This document shows positions 17,963 through 29,659 of a stretch of DNA of 64,000 nucleotides, piece after piece. The notes below the pieces were generated by a model. The model did no database searches and was not told where the DNA came from. It saw only the letters and a list, made by a program, of their open reading frames with translations. The DNA is from Leptospira montravelensis (GTDB lineage: Bacteria > Spirochaetota > Leptospiria > Leptospirales > Leptospiraceae): contig NZ_RQFO01000016.1 of assembly GCF_004770045.1 (NCBI RefSeq), positions 18,501 to 82,500 on the forward strand, given 5' to 3'. A program made the translations under genes and the position numbers. Every line of letters begins with the position of its first letter. The first letter of the stretch is position 1.

Positions 17963-18086
17963 GATTGGGCGTTCCCAATCCTGAGTAGTTCATAAATAAA
18001 TCCAACCAAGGGCCGAGCTCGTCCGGGGTCCGCGTCCGCTCCCGTCTGCCTCTGGCTGACCAAGCCCTACCGATCTCTAACGCAGG
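17963..18086. repeat. Structured GC-rich repeat, copy C
   Basis: A GC-rich palindromic block in AT-rich surroundings. It opens with a perfect hairpin, GATTGGG (17963-17969) / CCCAATC (17974-17980) with CGTT loop, possibly serving as terminator of the lipoprotein operon. A structured core follows (18009-18086): TCCGGGGTCCGCGTCCGCT, GACCAAGCCCTACCGATC and CTCTAACGCAGG. These blocks match copies A (57415), B (59706) and D (61695) elsewhere in the window. Arm 2 is reduced here to GCCTCTGGC. Confidence 0.7.
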
Positions 18087-18124
18087 CTAAAAAGAATCAA
18101 ATTCAGAATTTTTTACCGTTCCCC

Positions 18125-18225
18125 TTGACAAAATTTCGTTTTTCTGCCCCCAACAGTATAAATTTAGAATAAATCTAAAAAAATTTGCTTGCTTTCATTT
18201 ACTAGATTTAATCTAAATTTATACT
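18125..18225 (+). promoter_or_regulatory. katG control region with two PerR/Fur-like palindromes
   Basis: Two related boxes precede katG: TTTAGAATAAATCTAAA (18163-18179) and the perfect palindrome TAGATTTAATCTA (18203-18215). The 6-1-6 arrangement of T-A-G-A-T-T arms is that of PerR/Fur-type operators, and peroxide-dependent PerR control of a catalase-peroxidase would be expected. TTGACA occurs at 18125-18130 and TATACT at 18220-18225, but neither has a well-spaced partner, so the promoter itself is uncertain. Confidence 0.55.
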
Positions 18226-18233
18226 GAATCTAG

Positions 18234-20480
<2,247 letters not shown>

Positions 20481-20482
20481 CA

Positions 20483-20857
20483 ATGCAAAAAACTTCAAGA
20501 AAACAATTTTTTACCACATCGTTCTCTTGGATGGCCTCCCTCTATCTTTTAGAGGGAGGTTTTGGTTTGCTAAACCAAATATATGCAGATAAAAAAATTT
20601 CTGCACCTTTCCCTGATGATTTACATCCAGTTTTAGAATCTGATCCCACTGCCAAAGCTCTTGGATTCCACCAAGACGCAAAAGATACTGATTTTAATTT
20701 GTATCCAGAGAGAAAGGAACCCACCGCAAAAAATCAATTTTGTAAACACTGTGTCCAGTATACACAAGTAAACGAAGGATGGGGAAAATGTAATATCATC
20801 ACCACTGGAGTTGTATCTTCCAAGGGTTGGTGTTCTGCGTGGACCAAGCGATCCTAA
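20483..20857 (+). CDS. High-potential iron-sulfur protein (HiPIP)
   Basis: A 124-residue protein. Cys87, Cys90, Cys103 and Cys117 sit in the HiPIP pattern FCKHC, GKC and GWCSAW, which binds one 4Fe-4S cluster. The N-terminus TSRKQFF followed by a hydrophobic stretch looks like a twin-arginine signal with Arg-Lys, as expected for a folded cofactor protein exported by Tat. It starts 2 bp after katG, so it is co-transcribed with a periplasmic peroxidase; electron donation to KatG is inferred and not established. Confidence 0.85.
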   Translation: MQKTSRKQFFTTSFSWMASLYLLEGGFGLLNQIYADKKISAPFPDDLHPVLESDPTAKALGFHQDAKDTDFNLYPERKEPTAKNQFCKHCVQYTQVNEGWGKCNIITTGVVSSKGWCSAWTKRS

Positions 20858-20866
20858 ATAGAAAGT

Positions 20867-21379
20867 TTATTTCCAAACACATTTAGTTAAATCGACATTT
20901 TCGAATACCCAAGGTTTGTGAGCATGTTTCGCATTTTTATCTTCAATCAAATCGAATGAACCTGCTTGGGAGGAAATACTTTGAAAATAGAGGGAAAAAG
21001 GAGTGTTTTTCATTTGAGTTCGTTTTGGGCAAAGTCCCACTCTCTCTGCTTTTAAAAAAGAATAAGAAGTTCCTAAATCATCTCGGAAAACCATACCTTC
21101 TTTTAATACACAAACCTTTTTAGATTCTTTAGTATATAATTCTAATTTTGTCTCTGTATCCGATACACAAATTTTACTGAGTACGACGACTCCTAAAAAT
21201 TCAGAGTGGAGATCACAACATTGAGGTGTCACATTCCAATTTTTTTGGGTGAAATCAATTGGTTTGTCATTCTCAACCTTGACTTCTTTCACAGGCTCGG
21301 TAGAACAAGAAAAAAATAAGCCAAAAATGCATAAATAGGCAACAATATACCTTATTAAAAAACTAATCTCAGAGTACAT
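20867..21379 (-). CDS. Hypothetical lipoprotein, 170 aa
   Basis: Signal segment IVAYLCIFGLFFSC gives a lipobox Cys near residue 25, followed by a charged linker and a beta-rich domain with six further cysteines (for example PQCCDLHSEF, KICVSD, KVCVLKEG, VGLCPKR, TKCVWK). I recognise no family. It is convergent with the HiPIP gene, ending 10 bp after its stop. Confidence 0.7.
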   Translation of the reverse strand: MYSEISFLIRYIVAYLCIFGLFFSCSTEPVKEVKVENDKPIDFTQKNWNVTPQCCDLHSEFLGVVVLSKICVSDTETKLELYTKESKKVCVLKEGMVFRDDLGTSYSFLKAERVGLCPKRTQMKNTPFSLYFQSISSQAGSFDLIEDKNAKHAHKPWVFENVDLTKCVWK

Positions 21380-22266
21380 ACAAAACCATTTTTTAAATCC
21401 TTTCTGATTCCACTGACTCTAAAAACTTTTAGTTTTACTTCCATCTCTTTTTTTCCAACTAAATTCGATTGAACCATTGCAAACACATTTTAAAATTAAT
21501 ACAAAACCAGGATGAATTTTTTTTGCATTATGAACACGATACTACAAAATATGTTTTAATATTATAAATTTAAAATAATTAGATTTAATAATATATTATT
21601 TACATCTCTAATTTTTCAAATTTTACTCGACAACACAGACAAACATAAAGAAAGCTTTTAAAAAAGAACTTAAATTACGACTTCCGAATTCAGACAAAAA
21701 GCTTAAATCGTTTCCCTCAGCAGAAAACAAACCAGCTAAGAAAACTTGTATTAACAATATTTCTCAATTTCTTGAATTCTGAAATCAGTAAGGAAAATTT
21801 ATAAAAAATAATCGGCATTAGTGGAACCAAGCTTAGGTAAAAAAAATTCATAACGAACGCTGTTTTTATTTATCCTGGGCAAAGGAAACTGCAGAACATT
21901 GGATTCATAAAAACTCTTACTTGATGCAAGTAGATGTACAAGGATGAAACCAAAGGAAGCAACTCGAGTTTTTATTTTTAGTACATTAACGTATTTACAG
22001 GAAGTGTATGGTCCGTTTGGCCTTAATCTTTCTAGTTACTTTGGTTCAAAATGAATTCTCATCTTGCAAACTATCTGATTTAACGAAGAACCGAACAAAA
22101 CGTTACCTAAAAAAACAAACGGAATTGAAATACGACATATTATACAATTTTGATTCTACGTTCAGAATTTATGAATTTTTTTTCATACTTAGTCTTGTAT
22201 TTATCTATAGTTATATTATAATGGATAGCTACTCCCTTATATTTTAAATTTGTTTTAGCAGGAAAA
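21380..22266. other. AT-rich non-coding stretch
   Basis: About 890 bases between the lipoprotein gene and the chemotaxis operon. It contains very AT-rich DNA (densest near 21540-21605) and no reading frame with a good start and coding character; a stop-free stretch at 21640-21781 has no start codon. It presumably carries promoters for both flanking units, but I could not assign one. Confidence 0.5.
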
Positions 22267-23511
22267 ATGGTAGGAATGTCTACAGAAACCACAATCAGAG
22301 AATTTGCGAATGCTTTGTTTTCTTCTCTACCCGATGGAAACTATGTATTCCTCTCTGAAAGCGGAGAGATTCTAGAAGCAGTAGCTTCTCAAACAAACCC
22401 TTTGCAAGTTGGACAAAATAGTATTGGAAAATCATTTCAAGACCTCCTTCCCGAATCTTTAGCAGCAGTTAAAGATACATTCACTCAGGTAATTGAGTCA
22501 GGTACATCGTTTGCATCTCGTTATTCTTTGCCCAAACTTCAATTAGTGATCAAACTTGCACCGTGTTTATTACCAAATAGCACCGAAAAGTATGTATTAT
22601 TTTCTGCATTGGAACTAAAGGAAGAAACCGATAAGGATTTATCTGAAATCGAAAGGTCCGTGGTTCAGTATGAAGAAAACCTACATAAAGAAATCATCAA
22701 AATCTTCAATTGGCGGCATGAAATTGAAGGAAAAGGGAATCACAAGGATTGGATGGAGAAAGCCCTTCCCAATTTAAATACCTCTTTAATGCAAGGATCG
22801 GGACTAGGTGCACTTGTTACCACAGTTGGCTCCTTAATAAAAAAAGCAAAAAAAGAAGGAAGCCATCATATTATCCCCTCACCCATTTATGATCTGTTAG
22901 AAGAAAATTTCAGTAGCACTAAAAAGTTAGTAAAAACTTTAGCAGAGGCACAAATTGTTTTTGAAGGCAGTGAAACCAAAAAAGAAATAACCACTCTTAA
23001 AGAATTCAGAAATATGATTCAGGAAGAAGTATCATTTCTTTCTGATATGGCTGCTATCAAAAACCAAAGGTTTCATATCTCAAATTCACAAACAAGTGCA
23101 GAAACTAAATTCTATTCTCATTTTGCCTTATTACGAACTGCAATTAGAGAATTACTAATTAATGCAATGAAATATGGTCAAGAAAGCTCTGATATTTATG
23201 TTCTATTTATGAAAGCAGGCGAAAAACTTTCTCTTAAAATTTTAAATGCACCAATGGACCAATCAATTCAACAAATAAACTTTAAAAAATCTGAAGAAAT
23301 CATTTTGTTTCAACCGTTTTATCGGGTAAACAAATATGTGGATGAACGATTCTCCAAAGAAGAATTTGGATTGGGACTTGGGTTACCGATTGTTAAAAAG
23401 ATATTAGAAGATATGAATGCGAAAATATATTTCAATTTATTAGATTCAAATATTTACAATAACCAATCATCTGAAGTTTCTGTCACATTGGAATTTGATA
23501 TAGCAATTTAA
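22267..23511 (+). CDS. Atypical PAS/HATPase sensor protein heading the chemotaxis operon
   Basis: A 414-residue soluble protein. Residues ~5-110 look like a PAS domain (LPDGNYVFLSESGEIL, GKSFQDLLP). A helical region with IFNWRHEIEGKG may replace the phosphorylated helix pair. The C-terminal third is a histidine-kinase ATPase: N-box IRELLINAMKYGQ and G2-box EFGLGLGLPIVKKI; the G1 Asp-x-Gly-x-Gly box is replaced by NAPMDQS. This suggests a weak kinase or a phosphatase/regulator. It precedes cheW by 72 bp and probably feeds into the chemotaxis phosphorelay. Confidence 0.75.
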   Translation: MVGMSTETTIREFANALFSSLPDGNYVFLSESGEILEAVASQTNPLQVGQNSIGKSFQDLLPESLAAVKDTFTQVIESGTSFASRYSLPKLQLVIKLAPCLLPNSTEKYVLFSALELKEETDKDLSEIERSVVQYEENLHKEIIKIFNWRHEIEGKGNHKDWMEKALPNLNTSLMQGSGLGALVTTVGSLIKKAKKEGSHHIIPSPIYDLLEENFSSTKKLVKTLAEAQIVFEGSETKKEITTLKEFRNMIQEEVSFLSDMAAIKNQRFHISNSQTSAETKFYSHFALLRTAIRELLINAMKYGQESSDIYVLFMKAGEKLSLKILNAPMDQSIQQINFKKSEEIILFQPFYRVNKYVDERFSKEEFGLGLGLPIVKKILEDMNAKIYFNLLDSNIYNNQSSEVSVTLEFDIAI

Positions 23512-23583
23512 TATAGAAGAATTCTATTTTCTTGTTTACAAACATTCGAATATACAAAAATTCGCAATCACGAAGGCCGCAAA

Positions 23584-24108
23584 ATGAACAACCTAGAAAT
23601 GGAAAACCTTTCCGATGAATCTGATGACTACGATGATGAAGACACTCTCGAAGGCCGTTACCTGATTTTCTCACTTGCTGATCGAAGTTATGGGATAGAA
23701 ATCAAGTTTATCACAGAAATTGTTGGGATGCAAAACATTACAGAAATTCCAGATATGCCAACCTTTATCAAGGGAGTCATCAACCTACGCGGAAAAGTAA
23801 TTGCACTCATCGATGTCCGTGATCGATTTCGGATGCAATCCATAGGATATAATGATAAAACTTGTGTCATCATTCTTAGTGTGAATCAACAGTTAATTGG
23901 CCTGATTGTTGATACCGTCAAAGAAGTGATTAAAATCCCTGCTAACCATATGGAAGAAGCTCCAAAATTCGGTGAACACCAAGGGAATCAGTTTATCAAA
24001 TCTATAGCTAAAGTTAGTGATGATGTAAAAGTATTACTAAATATTGAAAAGTTACTTAAAGACGAAGATAAACTCGCACTAGATACAGCGATTAGCAACC
24101 AATCTTAA
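23584..24108 (+). CDS. cheW: Chemotaxis coupling protein CheW
   Basis: A 174-residue adaptor joining receptors to CheA. After an acidic N-terminal tail ([12 protein letters not shown]), the SH3-like fold shows [54 protein letters not shown] and the closing LLNIEKLL. Second gene of the operon; the MCP gene begins 14 bp later. Confidence 0.95.
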   Translation: MNNLEMENLSDESDDYDDEDTLEGRYLIFSLADRSYGIEIKFITEIVGMQNITEIPDMPTFIKGVINLRGKVIALIDVRDRFRMQSIGYNDKTCVIILSVNQQLIGLIVDTVKEVIKIPANHMEEAPKFGEHQGNQFIKSIAKVSDDVKVLLNIEKLLKDEDKLALDTAISNQS

Positions 24109-24122
24109 AAAAGGAAAACAAA

Positions 24123-25643
24123 ATGTTAAATTTAAATTCAATGACAGTCAAAGGAAAATTGATCCTCGGATTCAGTTTGCTAATCTTCTTTATCGGTATC
24201 GGAACCGGATCGGGTATTTATAGCGTTAATATTTTTAACCAGAAAGTCACCGACTTAGTTTTAATTTACTCACCAAAGGTACAACTCTCCGAAAAAATCA
24301 GGACTAAATTCATCTGGCTTGCACGAAATGAAAAAAACTTAATTCTAGATCAGACGATGGAGTTAATGAACCAAAGGCTTACCGCTAGAAAAAAATATGC
24401 CTCAGAACTATTTGGATACATTGAAGACTTAGAAAAACTTGGTAATGAAAAAGACAAAGCAAAACTTAAAGAACTTAGAGTTGCATATGACGAGTATGCT
24501 GCTGCTTTTGAAGAAGTTAAGGTTGTAGCTTTAAAAAATTTAACGCAACAAGCACAAGATATTTCAAGCATAAAAGGAAGACCTGCAGCTGACCGATTTG
24601 ATGCCATTGCTGATGATATTGCTGGTATGGCTGCCGCAGATATGGATGAAGCAAATAAACTCACAGATGAATATTACCAGGGAATATTTATTTTCATGGC
24701 TGGTCTTTTTGTTGTATCTGCAATAGTTTCTGTCCTAATCGCCGCTTGGATTATTGTCAGCATAACCAAGGCACTAAACTCTGCAGTAGAAATTGCAACA
24801 ACAGTTTCAACGGCAGCAGAACAAGTATCCTCTACCGCTTATTCACTCAGCCAAGGAGCAAGTGAACAAGCGGCATCTATCGAAGAATCAACTGCATCTA
24901 TTGAAGAAATGTCATCATCGGTAACTCAAAATTCGCAAGCAGCAAATGAAACTAATGATATCGCATCTAAATCAGCGAATGAAACAACCAAAGGAAGAGA
25001 GTCAGTTTTTAAAACATTGGATGCAATGAAAAATATTTCATCCAAAATCAAAATCATTGAAGAAATTGCATATCAAACCAACTTACTAGCGCTAAACGCC
25101 GCAATTGAAGCAGCTCGTGCAGGAAAACATGGTAAAGGCTTTGCGGTCGTTGCTGATGAAGTCAGAAAATTGGCAGAAAGAAGCCAGGTAGCAGCCCAAG
25201 AAATCAACCAACTGTCTTTCAATAGTGTTTCGCTCGCGGAAGAAGCGGGAAGAGTCATTGAAGAAATTGTTCCAAGCATTCAAAAAACAGCGGAACTTGT
25301 CTCTTCTATTGCAGATGCCTCGAGAGAACAATCCTCCGGAATCAACCAAATTACTTTGGCTATGACACAGATGGACCAAACAACTCAAATCGCAGCCTCT
25401 TCATCGGAAGAATTGGCAGCTACATCCAATGAATTAAAAGAACAATCTGGTCACCTAATGGAAATTATGGGAACTCTAGTAAAAATAGATAAAGATAAAT
25501 TATCATTAGCAAAACAAAAAAGAATTAATACAAACAAACCAGGTGATCTAAAAAACATTGCAGCAGAATTTGGGAAAAATAACAAAAACTCAAATGGTTT
25601 TGGGTCGGGAATAGAACACAATTCTCTGACTGAAAAATTCTGA
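24123..25643 (+). CDS. Methyl-accepting chemotaxis protein, 4HB type
   Basis: A 506-residue receptor with two TM segments (residues ~13-33 and ~195-220) bracketing a ~160-residue periplasmic four-helix-bundle domain. A short linker leads to the cytoplasmic coiled coil with hairpin [20 protein letters not shown], and methylation-type Gln/Glu-Ala-Ser-Ser repeats. No classical HAMP is obvious. Being encoded between cheW and cheA suggests that it is the dedicated receptor of this system. An extended hydrophilic C-terminal tail follows the coiled coil. Confidence 0.93.
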   Translation: MLNLNSMTVKGKLILGFSLLIFFIGIGTGSGIYSVNIFNQKVTDLVLIYSPKVQLSEKIRTKFIWLARNEKNLILDQTMELMNQRLTARKKYASELFGYIEDLEKLGNEKDKAKLKELRVAYDEYAAAFEEVKVVALKNLTQQAQDISSIKGRPAADRFDAIADDIAGMAAADMDEANKLTDEYYQGIFIFMAGLFVVSAIVSVLIAAWIIVSITKALNSAVEIATTVSTAAEQVSSTAYSLSQGASEQAASIEESTASIEEMSSSVTQNSQAANETNDIASKSANETTKGRESVFKTLDAMKNISSKIKIIEEIAYQTNLLALNAAIEAARAGKHGKGFAVVADEVRKLAERSQVAAQEINQLSFNSVSLAEEAGRVIEEIVPSIQKTAELVSSIADASREQSSGINQITLAMTQMDQTTQIAASSSEELAATSNELKEQSGHLMEIMGTLVKIDKDKLSLAKQKRINTNKPGDLKNIAAEFGKNNKNSNGFGSGIEHNSLTEKF

Positions 25644-25651
25644 GTTTCATT

Positions 25652-27520
25652 ATGGGAAGAGAACAACTCCTACTCGACTTCATACCTGAAGGTTTTGAAC
25701 TGATTGAAGTTTGTGAATCGGCTATCTTGTCTATTGAAGAAATTAATGGACAAGATGGTGAATATGATGAGGATCTAATCAACAACCTCTTTCGCGCAGT
25801 TCACACTTTTAAAGGTTCGTCTGGTTTACTAAAGTTAGAGAGTTTAGTTAAGATTTCTCATGAAGCAGAAACCTTAATGGATATTTTGCGTAAAGAAAAA
25901 AAGCTTCCTAGCGAAGATATTTGCCAAGTTTTAATAAATACCTGTGATCAGTTGCGAACACTTCTACAAAAAGTAGAAAAGACAAAATCAAACCCTGAGT
26001 TAGACGACGAATCAGAAGCAATCATTGAAGTTTTACAAAGGGAAATTAAACAATTACAGTTAGAGACAATCGGAGCCGAACCAGAAATTTTAACTCCTAT
26101 CAAGAAAAAGAGTTTTGAAATTTTTGGTGAGGATGAGATTAAAACGGAACCTATTGTTTCCACAAAAAAACCTGCATTCGAAATTTTCGATGAATCGCCA
26201 AATTATAAGTTAGATGCATCAACATTATCTGCTGAACCTGTTCTTGCTGTTGAAAGTAAAACAGAAAAGAAAAACACTGAAATTTTAAAAGCAGAGAAAA
26301 CCCAATTAGAAAAAGATTCTACGAACAATACAACGACTACCCAGAAAAAAGAAATCAAAGTTGCCAATGAAAAATTAGATGCACTTATGGATTTAGTTGG
26401 AGAATTAGTGATTGCAGAATCAAATGTAACACAACACTCACTACTCAAATCTCTCAAAAACGAAGACTTTAATTCTTCCATCAATCGACTCCATAAAATT
26501 GTTCTAGATTTACAAGAAGTAGCCTTATCTACACGAATGATACCTATCAGTGGTGTTTTCCAAAAAATGTCACGTTTGGTTCGTGACCTTCAAAAAAAGG
26601 CAAACAAAAAAGTTGCCTTATACATCAGCGGCGAAGAAACGGAAATTGATAAATCAATTGTTGATTTAATTGCTGACCCAATCATTCACATACTCAGAAA
26701 TTCTATAGACCACGGAATTGAAACTTCAGAAGAACGTGCGTTATCTGGTAAACCTGAAGTGGGAACAATTCAACTGAGTGCTAGACAATCAGTGAATGAA
26801 GTTTGGGTTATGATTCGTGATGATGGTCGCGGGCTTAATCGAGAAAAAATCATACAAAAATCAGTTGAACGAGGAATTCTCAGTGGAGACACCGAACATC
26901 TTTCTGACCAAGAGATTTATAATCTAATTTTTGTACCAGGTTTATCCACTGCCGATGCAGTGACAGATATATCTGGACGCGGCGTAGGTATGGACATTGT
27001 ACGTCAAAATATCGAAAAAATGGGTGGAAAAATTGAAATTCATAGCCGAATGCATAAGGGTACTAGTTTCATTTTACGCATTCCACTGTCCCTGGGAATC
27101 ATGGAAGGTACTGTCGTTCGCATCGGTAAAAAGTTTTTCACCATTCAGACCATTGAGTTACGTGAGTTTGTTAGTCTTCGTGATAAAAAAGAGATCCCAC
27201 TTGAAGATAACCAAAAAGTAATCGATGTTAGGGGAACTTTTATTCCAATTTTTGACATAAACCAAATACTAAACCATCGAGATGAAGTTGTTTATGATGG
27301 TATTGACCCATTAATGATTATTCTGGAATACGAAAAAAAACTACTTGGTATTCGTGTCGATGAAATTGTAGGAAATCAAAACGTCGTCATAAAACCATTA
27401 CAAGGCATATTAGAAGAAGCTAATGGAGTGAATGGCTTTACTATTCTCGGCAGTGGAAACGTAAGTTTAATTTTAGATGTAAAATCAATTTTTCAGGCAA
27501 TGCACAGAAGCGAAACATGA
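25652..27520 (+). CDS. cheA: Chemotaxis histidine kinase CheA
   Basis: A 622-residue CheA. HPt domain at the N-terminus with the phosphorylated His51 in FRAVHTFKGSSG; a long, low-complexity linker (~130-230) in place of a clear P2 domain; dimerisation domain starting ANEKLDALMDLVGELV (~residue 235); ATPase with HILRNSIDHGIE, DDGRGL and SGRGVGMDIV; and a C-terminal CheW-like regulatory domain. It receives signals from the MCPs and phosphorylates CheY and CheB encoded downstream. The last 4 bases overlap the cheB start. Confidence 0.96.
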   Translation: MGREQLLLDFIPEGFELIEVCESAILSIEEINGQDGEYDEDLINNLFRAVHTFKGSSGLLKLESLVKISHEAETLMDILRKEKKLPSEDICQVLINTCDQLRTLLQKVEKTKSNPELDDESEAIIEVLQREIKQLQLETIGAEPEILTPIKKKSFEIFGEDEIKTEPIVSTKKPAFEIFDESPNYKLDASTLSAEPVLAVESKTEKKNTEILKAEKTQLEKDSTNNTTTTQKKEIKVANEKLDALMDLVGELVIAESNVTQHSLLKSLKNEDFNSSINRLHKIVLDLQEVALSTRMIPISGVFQKMSRLVRDLQKKANKKVALYISGEETEIDKSIVDLIADPIIHILRNSIDHGIETSEERALSGKPEVGTIQLSARQSVNEVWVMIRDDGRGLNREKIIQKSVERGILSGDTEHLSDQEIYNLIFVPGLSTADAVTDISGRGVGMDIVRQNIEKMGGKIEIHSRMHKGTSFILRIPLSLGIMEGTVVRIGKKFFTIQTIELREFVSLRDKKEIPLEDNQKVIDVRGTFIPIFDINQILNHRDEVVYDGIDPLMIILEYEKKLLGIRVDEIVGNQNVVIKPLQGILEEANGVNGFTILGSGNVSLILDVKSIFQAMHRSET

Positions 27521-28548
27521 TAAAGCTCCTGATTGTTGATGATCAAAATGTTGTACGAAATGTACTTTCAGAAATGTTTTCTGGTGACAAATCAATAGAA
27601 GTTGTAGGTACAGCATCCAATGCACTTGAAGCCAAAAAATTAGTTCCGCAACTTCGCCCAGATGTAATCAGTTTAGATGTGGATATGCCTGGGATGACTG
27701 GGATCGAATTCTTAGATTGGCTAATGCCAAATTTTCCCACGCCGGTAATCATGTTAAGCACATATACTGAAACAGGTGCTAATGCAACTATCCAAGCTCT
27801 CCAACGTGGTGCAATGGATTTTGTAAAAAAACCAGATGGAACTGAATCTGATTTTTTACGAATGCTTAAAGAGTTAACATTCAAAATCAGAAAATTTGGT
27901 CTTCTATCAAAACCAAAACAACATATTACACCCCAAAATCCGACTAAACTTGCTGGACTCAAAGGTAAACAAACAAATATCAAATTGATTGCAATTGGAG
28001 CGTCTACCGGAGGAACGCAGGCCCTAGATTATATTTTACACCACTTACCAAATGACCTACCTCCAATTGTAGTAGTGCAACATATGCCAGAACATTTTAC
28101 TACTTTGTTTGCACAACGTTTAAACCAAACGACTGGTCTTCCTGTAAAAGAAGCCGCTAATGGAGATATCCTTGAGACTGGTCATGTTTATCTTGCACCA
28201 GGTGATCAACATTTACTAGTTCGCCGTTTGGCTGGTAGATATTATTTAGAAGTTGAATTTTTTGATAAAGTAAGCGGACATCGGCCGTCAGTAGATGTTT
28301 TATTTAATTCCATATCGCAAGGGAAGATGGGTAACAACTGTTTGGCTATACTGTTAACAGGTATGGGTAGAGACGGTGCCACTGGTTTAAAAGGCGTAAA
28401 AGAGGCAGGAGGAAGGACCATTGGACAAGACGAGGAATCATGTGTTGTTTACGGAATGCCAAAAGAAGCTTTTTTATTAGGTGCAGTAGAAAAACAAGCC
28501 AGCCTCTCTACTATTCCCAATGTTATATTACAAATCTTAGAATCATAA
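27517..28548 (+). CDS. cheB: Chemotaxis methylesterase CheB
   Basis: A 343-residue response regulator/esterase. Receiver domain with the phosphorylated Asp54 (ISLDVDMPGMTG), a linker, and the methylesterase domain with catalytic Ser in IGASTGGTQAL, His in QHMPEHFT and Asp in GMGRDGATG. It demethylates or deamidates MCP glutamates for adaptation. Its ATG overlaps the cheA stop in an ATGA arrangement, indicating translational coupling. No cheR is found in the window. Confidence 0.96.
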   Translation: MIKLLIVDDQNVVRNVLSEMFSGDKSIEVVGTASNALEAKKLVPQLRPDVISLDVDMPGMTGIEFLDWLMPNFPTPVIMLSTYTETGANATIQALQRGAMDFVKKPDGTESDFLRMLKELTFKIRKFGLLSKPKQHITPQNPTKLAGLKGKQTNIKLIAIGASTGGTQALDYILHHLPNDLPPIVVVQHMPEHFTTLFAQRLNQTTGLPVKEAANGDILETGHVYLAPGDQHLLVRRLAGRYYLEVEFFDKVSGHRPSVDVLFNSISQGKMGNNCLAILLTGMGRDGATGLKGVKEAGGRTIGQDEESCVVYGMPKEAFLLGAVEKQASLSTIPNVILQILES

Positions 28549-28560
28549 AGAGGAACAAAA

Positions 28561-28929
28561 ATGTCAAAAAAAATATTGTTATGCGATGATGCACCAACTG
28601 CACTGAAACTCATGGAAATGGTTCTTGGTGATGAAGGATACGAGATCTTTAAAGCTGAAAATGCAGACCAAGCCATGAAAAGTTTAGAATTAAACGGTCC
28701 CTTTGATGGATGTGTTTTTGATGTCAATATGCCAGGTAAAAATGGAATTGAATTGTCCCGTGAATTTTTAGCACACCCCAAAGGAGTTGGTGCTAATATT
28801 TTAATTGTATCCACCGAATCTAGTGACCATTTAAGACAAGCAGGAAAAGATGCAGGGGTAAAAGCATGGATTGTCAAACCATTTGATGATGAAGACTTAA
28901 TCGAAGTATTGAAACGGATTATTAATTAA
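28561..28929 (+). CDS. cheY: Single-domain response regulator CheY
   Basis: A 122-residue receiver. Acidic pocket D9-D10, phosphorylated Asp54 in CVFDVNMPGKNG, Thr/Ser in IVSTES and Lys in IVKPFDDEDL. It follows cheB by 12 bp with a GAGG site. It is the likely flagellar-motor switch signal of this operon. Confidence 0.93.
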   Translation: MSKKILLCDDAPTALKLMEMVLGDEGYEIFKAENADQAMKSLELNGPFDGCVFDVNMPGKNGIELSREFLAHPKGVGANILIVSTESSDHLRQAGKDAGVKAWIVKPFDDEDLIEVLKRIIN

Positions 28930-28949
28930 TAAGAATAATTGAATACATT

Positions 28950-28968
28950 CCCATTTTTATAGAATGGG
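28950..28968. terminator. Hairpin between convergent cheY and cheD
   Basis: CCCATT (28950-28955) pairs with AATGGG (28963-28968) around a 7-base loop, located between the stops of cheY and cheD. The stem is short; terminator role is inferred from placement. Confidence 0.4.
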
Positions 28969-28976
28969 GCTTAGAT

Positions 28977-29525
28977 TTAAAATGTAAATATTGATGTTTT
29001 TTTAACCATTCTTTCACGTACCTTTGTTTCGAAATGGCGTTCTTGCGTTAGAATTTCACTAGATACGTTCGGTTGTAGTTTTGTGATAAAAACATCAAAA
29101 TTATCAGTATGAAAAACAAGTTTTCGATATAATTCACCGCCTGTATCTTCACTAATAATTGGAATTTTTTCAGTTTGTAAAAAATCTTTTACGAATAGTA
29201 TGTTTTTCGAACCTACATTGTTGGTTTTTAAATTTAAAGTTTGTGAACCACCAAATATCTTAGCTTTCAAATGATTTCTAGAAATACTCATTTTCACGAA
29301 CTCATTAATTAATAACTCCATCGCCGTAATACCATAACGCAAACTTTGTTTTTCTTCCAATTTATCCATACTTCCAGGCAAAAGAATATGGTTGATGGCA
29401 CTAAGTTTTGTTTTTTCATGAAATAAACAAACAGATACGCATGAGCCAAGAATTGTACGAATTTCGTAATTACCTGAAGTAAAATAGGCTTCTCCGATAT
29501 TCAAATACACTTTTTGTTTCATCAC
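28977..29525 (-). CDS. cheD: Chemoreceptor deamidase CheD
   Basis: A 182-residue CheD. The catalytic Cys29 lies in TILGSCVSVCLF and His46 in AINHILLPG; KIFGGSQTLN follows as in the family. CheD deamidates receptor glutamines and, in many bacteria, interacts with CheC or the CheB product. It is convergent with the che operon and transcribed from its own promoter. Confidence 0.93.
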   Translation of the reverse strand: MMKQKVYLNIGEAYFTSGNYEIRTILGSCVSVCLFHEKTKLSAINHILLPGSMDKLEEKQSLRYGITAMELLINEFVKMSISRNHLKAKIFGGSQTLNLKTNNVGSKNILFVKDFLQTEKIPIISEDTGGELYRKLVFHTDNFDVFITKLQPNVSSEILTQERHFETKVRERMVKKTSIFTF

Positions 29526-29659
29526 TAACTTACCTTACTAATGAGGAAAATGTAATTCTAAAAAAAATTCCCTCTAACATTTATACAGGAAAATTTATCA
29601 TTGAACAAGGTCTTTTATAAATTTTAGCAAACATCAAAAAGATAAAAAAAATACTAAAT

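Noticed and set aside
21640..21781. Lys-rich open stretch in the 21.4-22.3 kb gap
   Set aside because: A stop precedes it and there is no start codon in frame, so it is not a credible gene.
22008..22247. 79-codon ORF before the chemotaxis operon
   Set aside because: AT-driven composition (Tyr, Ile, Phe), no ribosome-binding site and no recognisable family.
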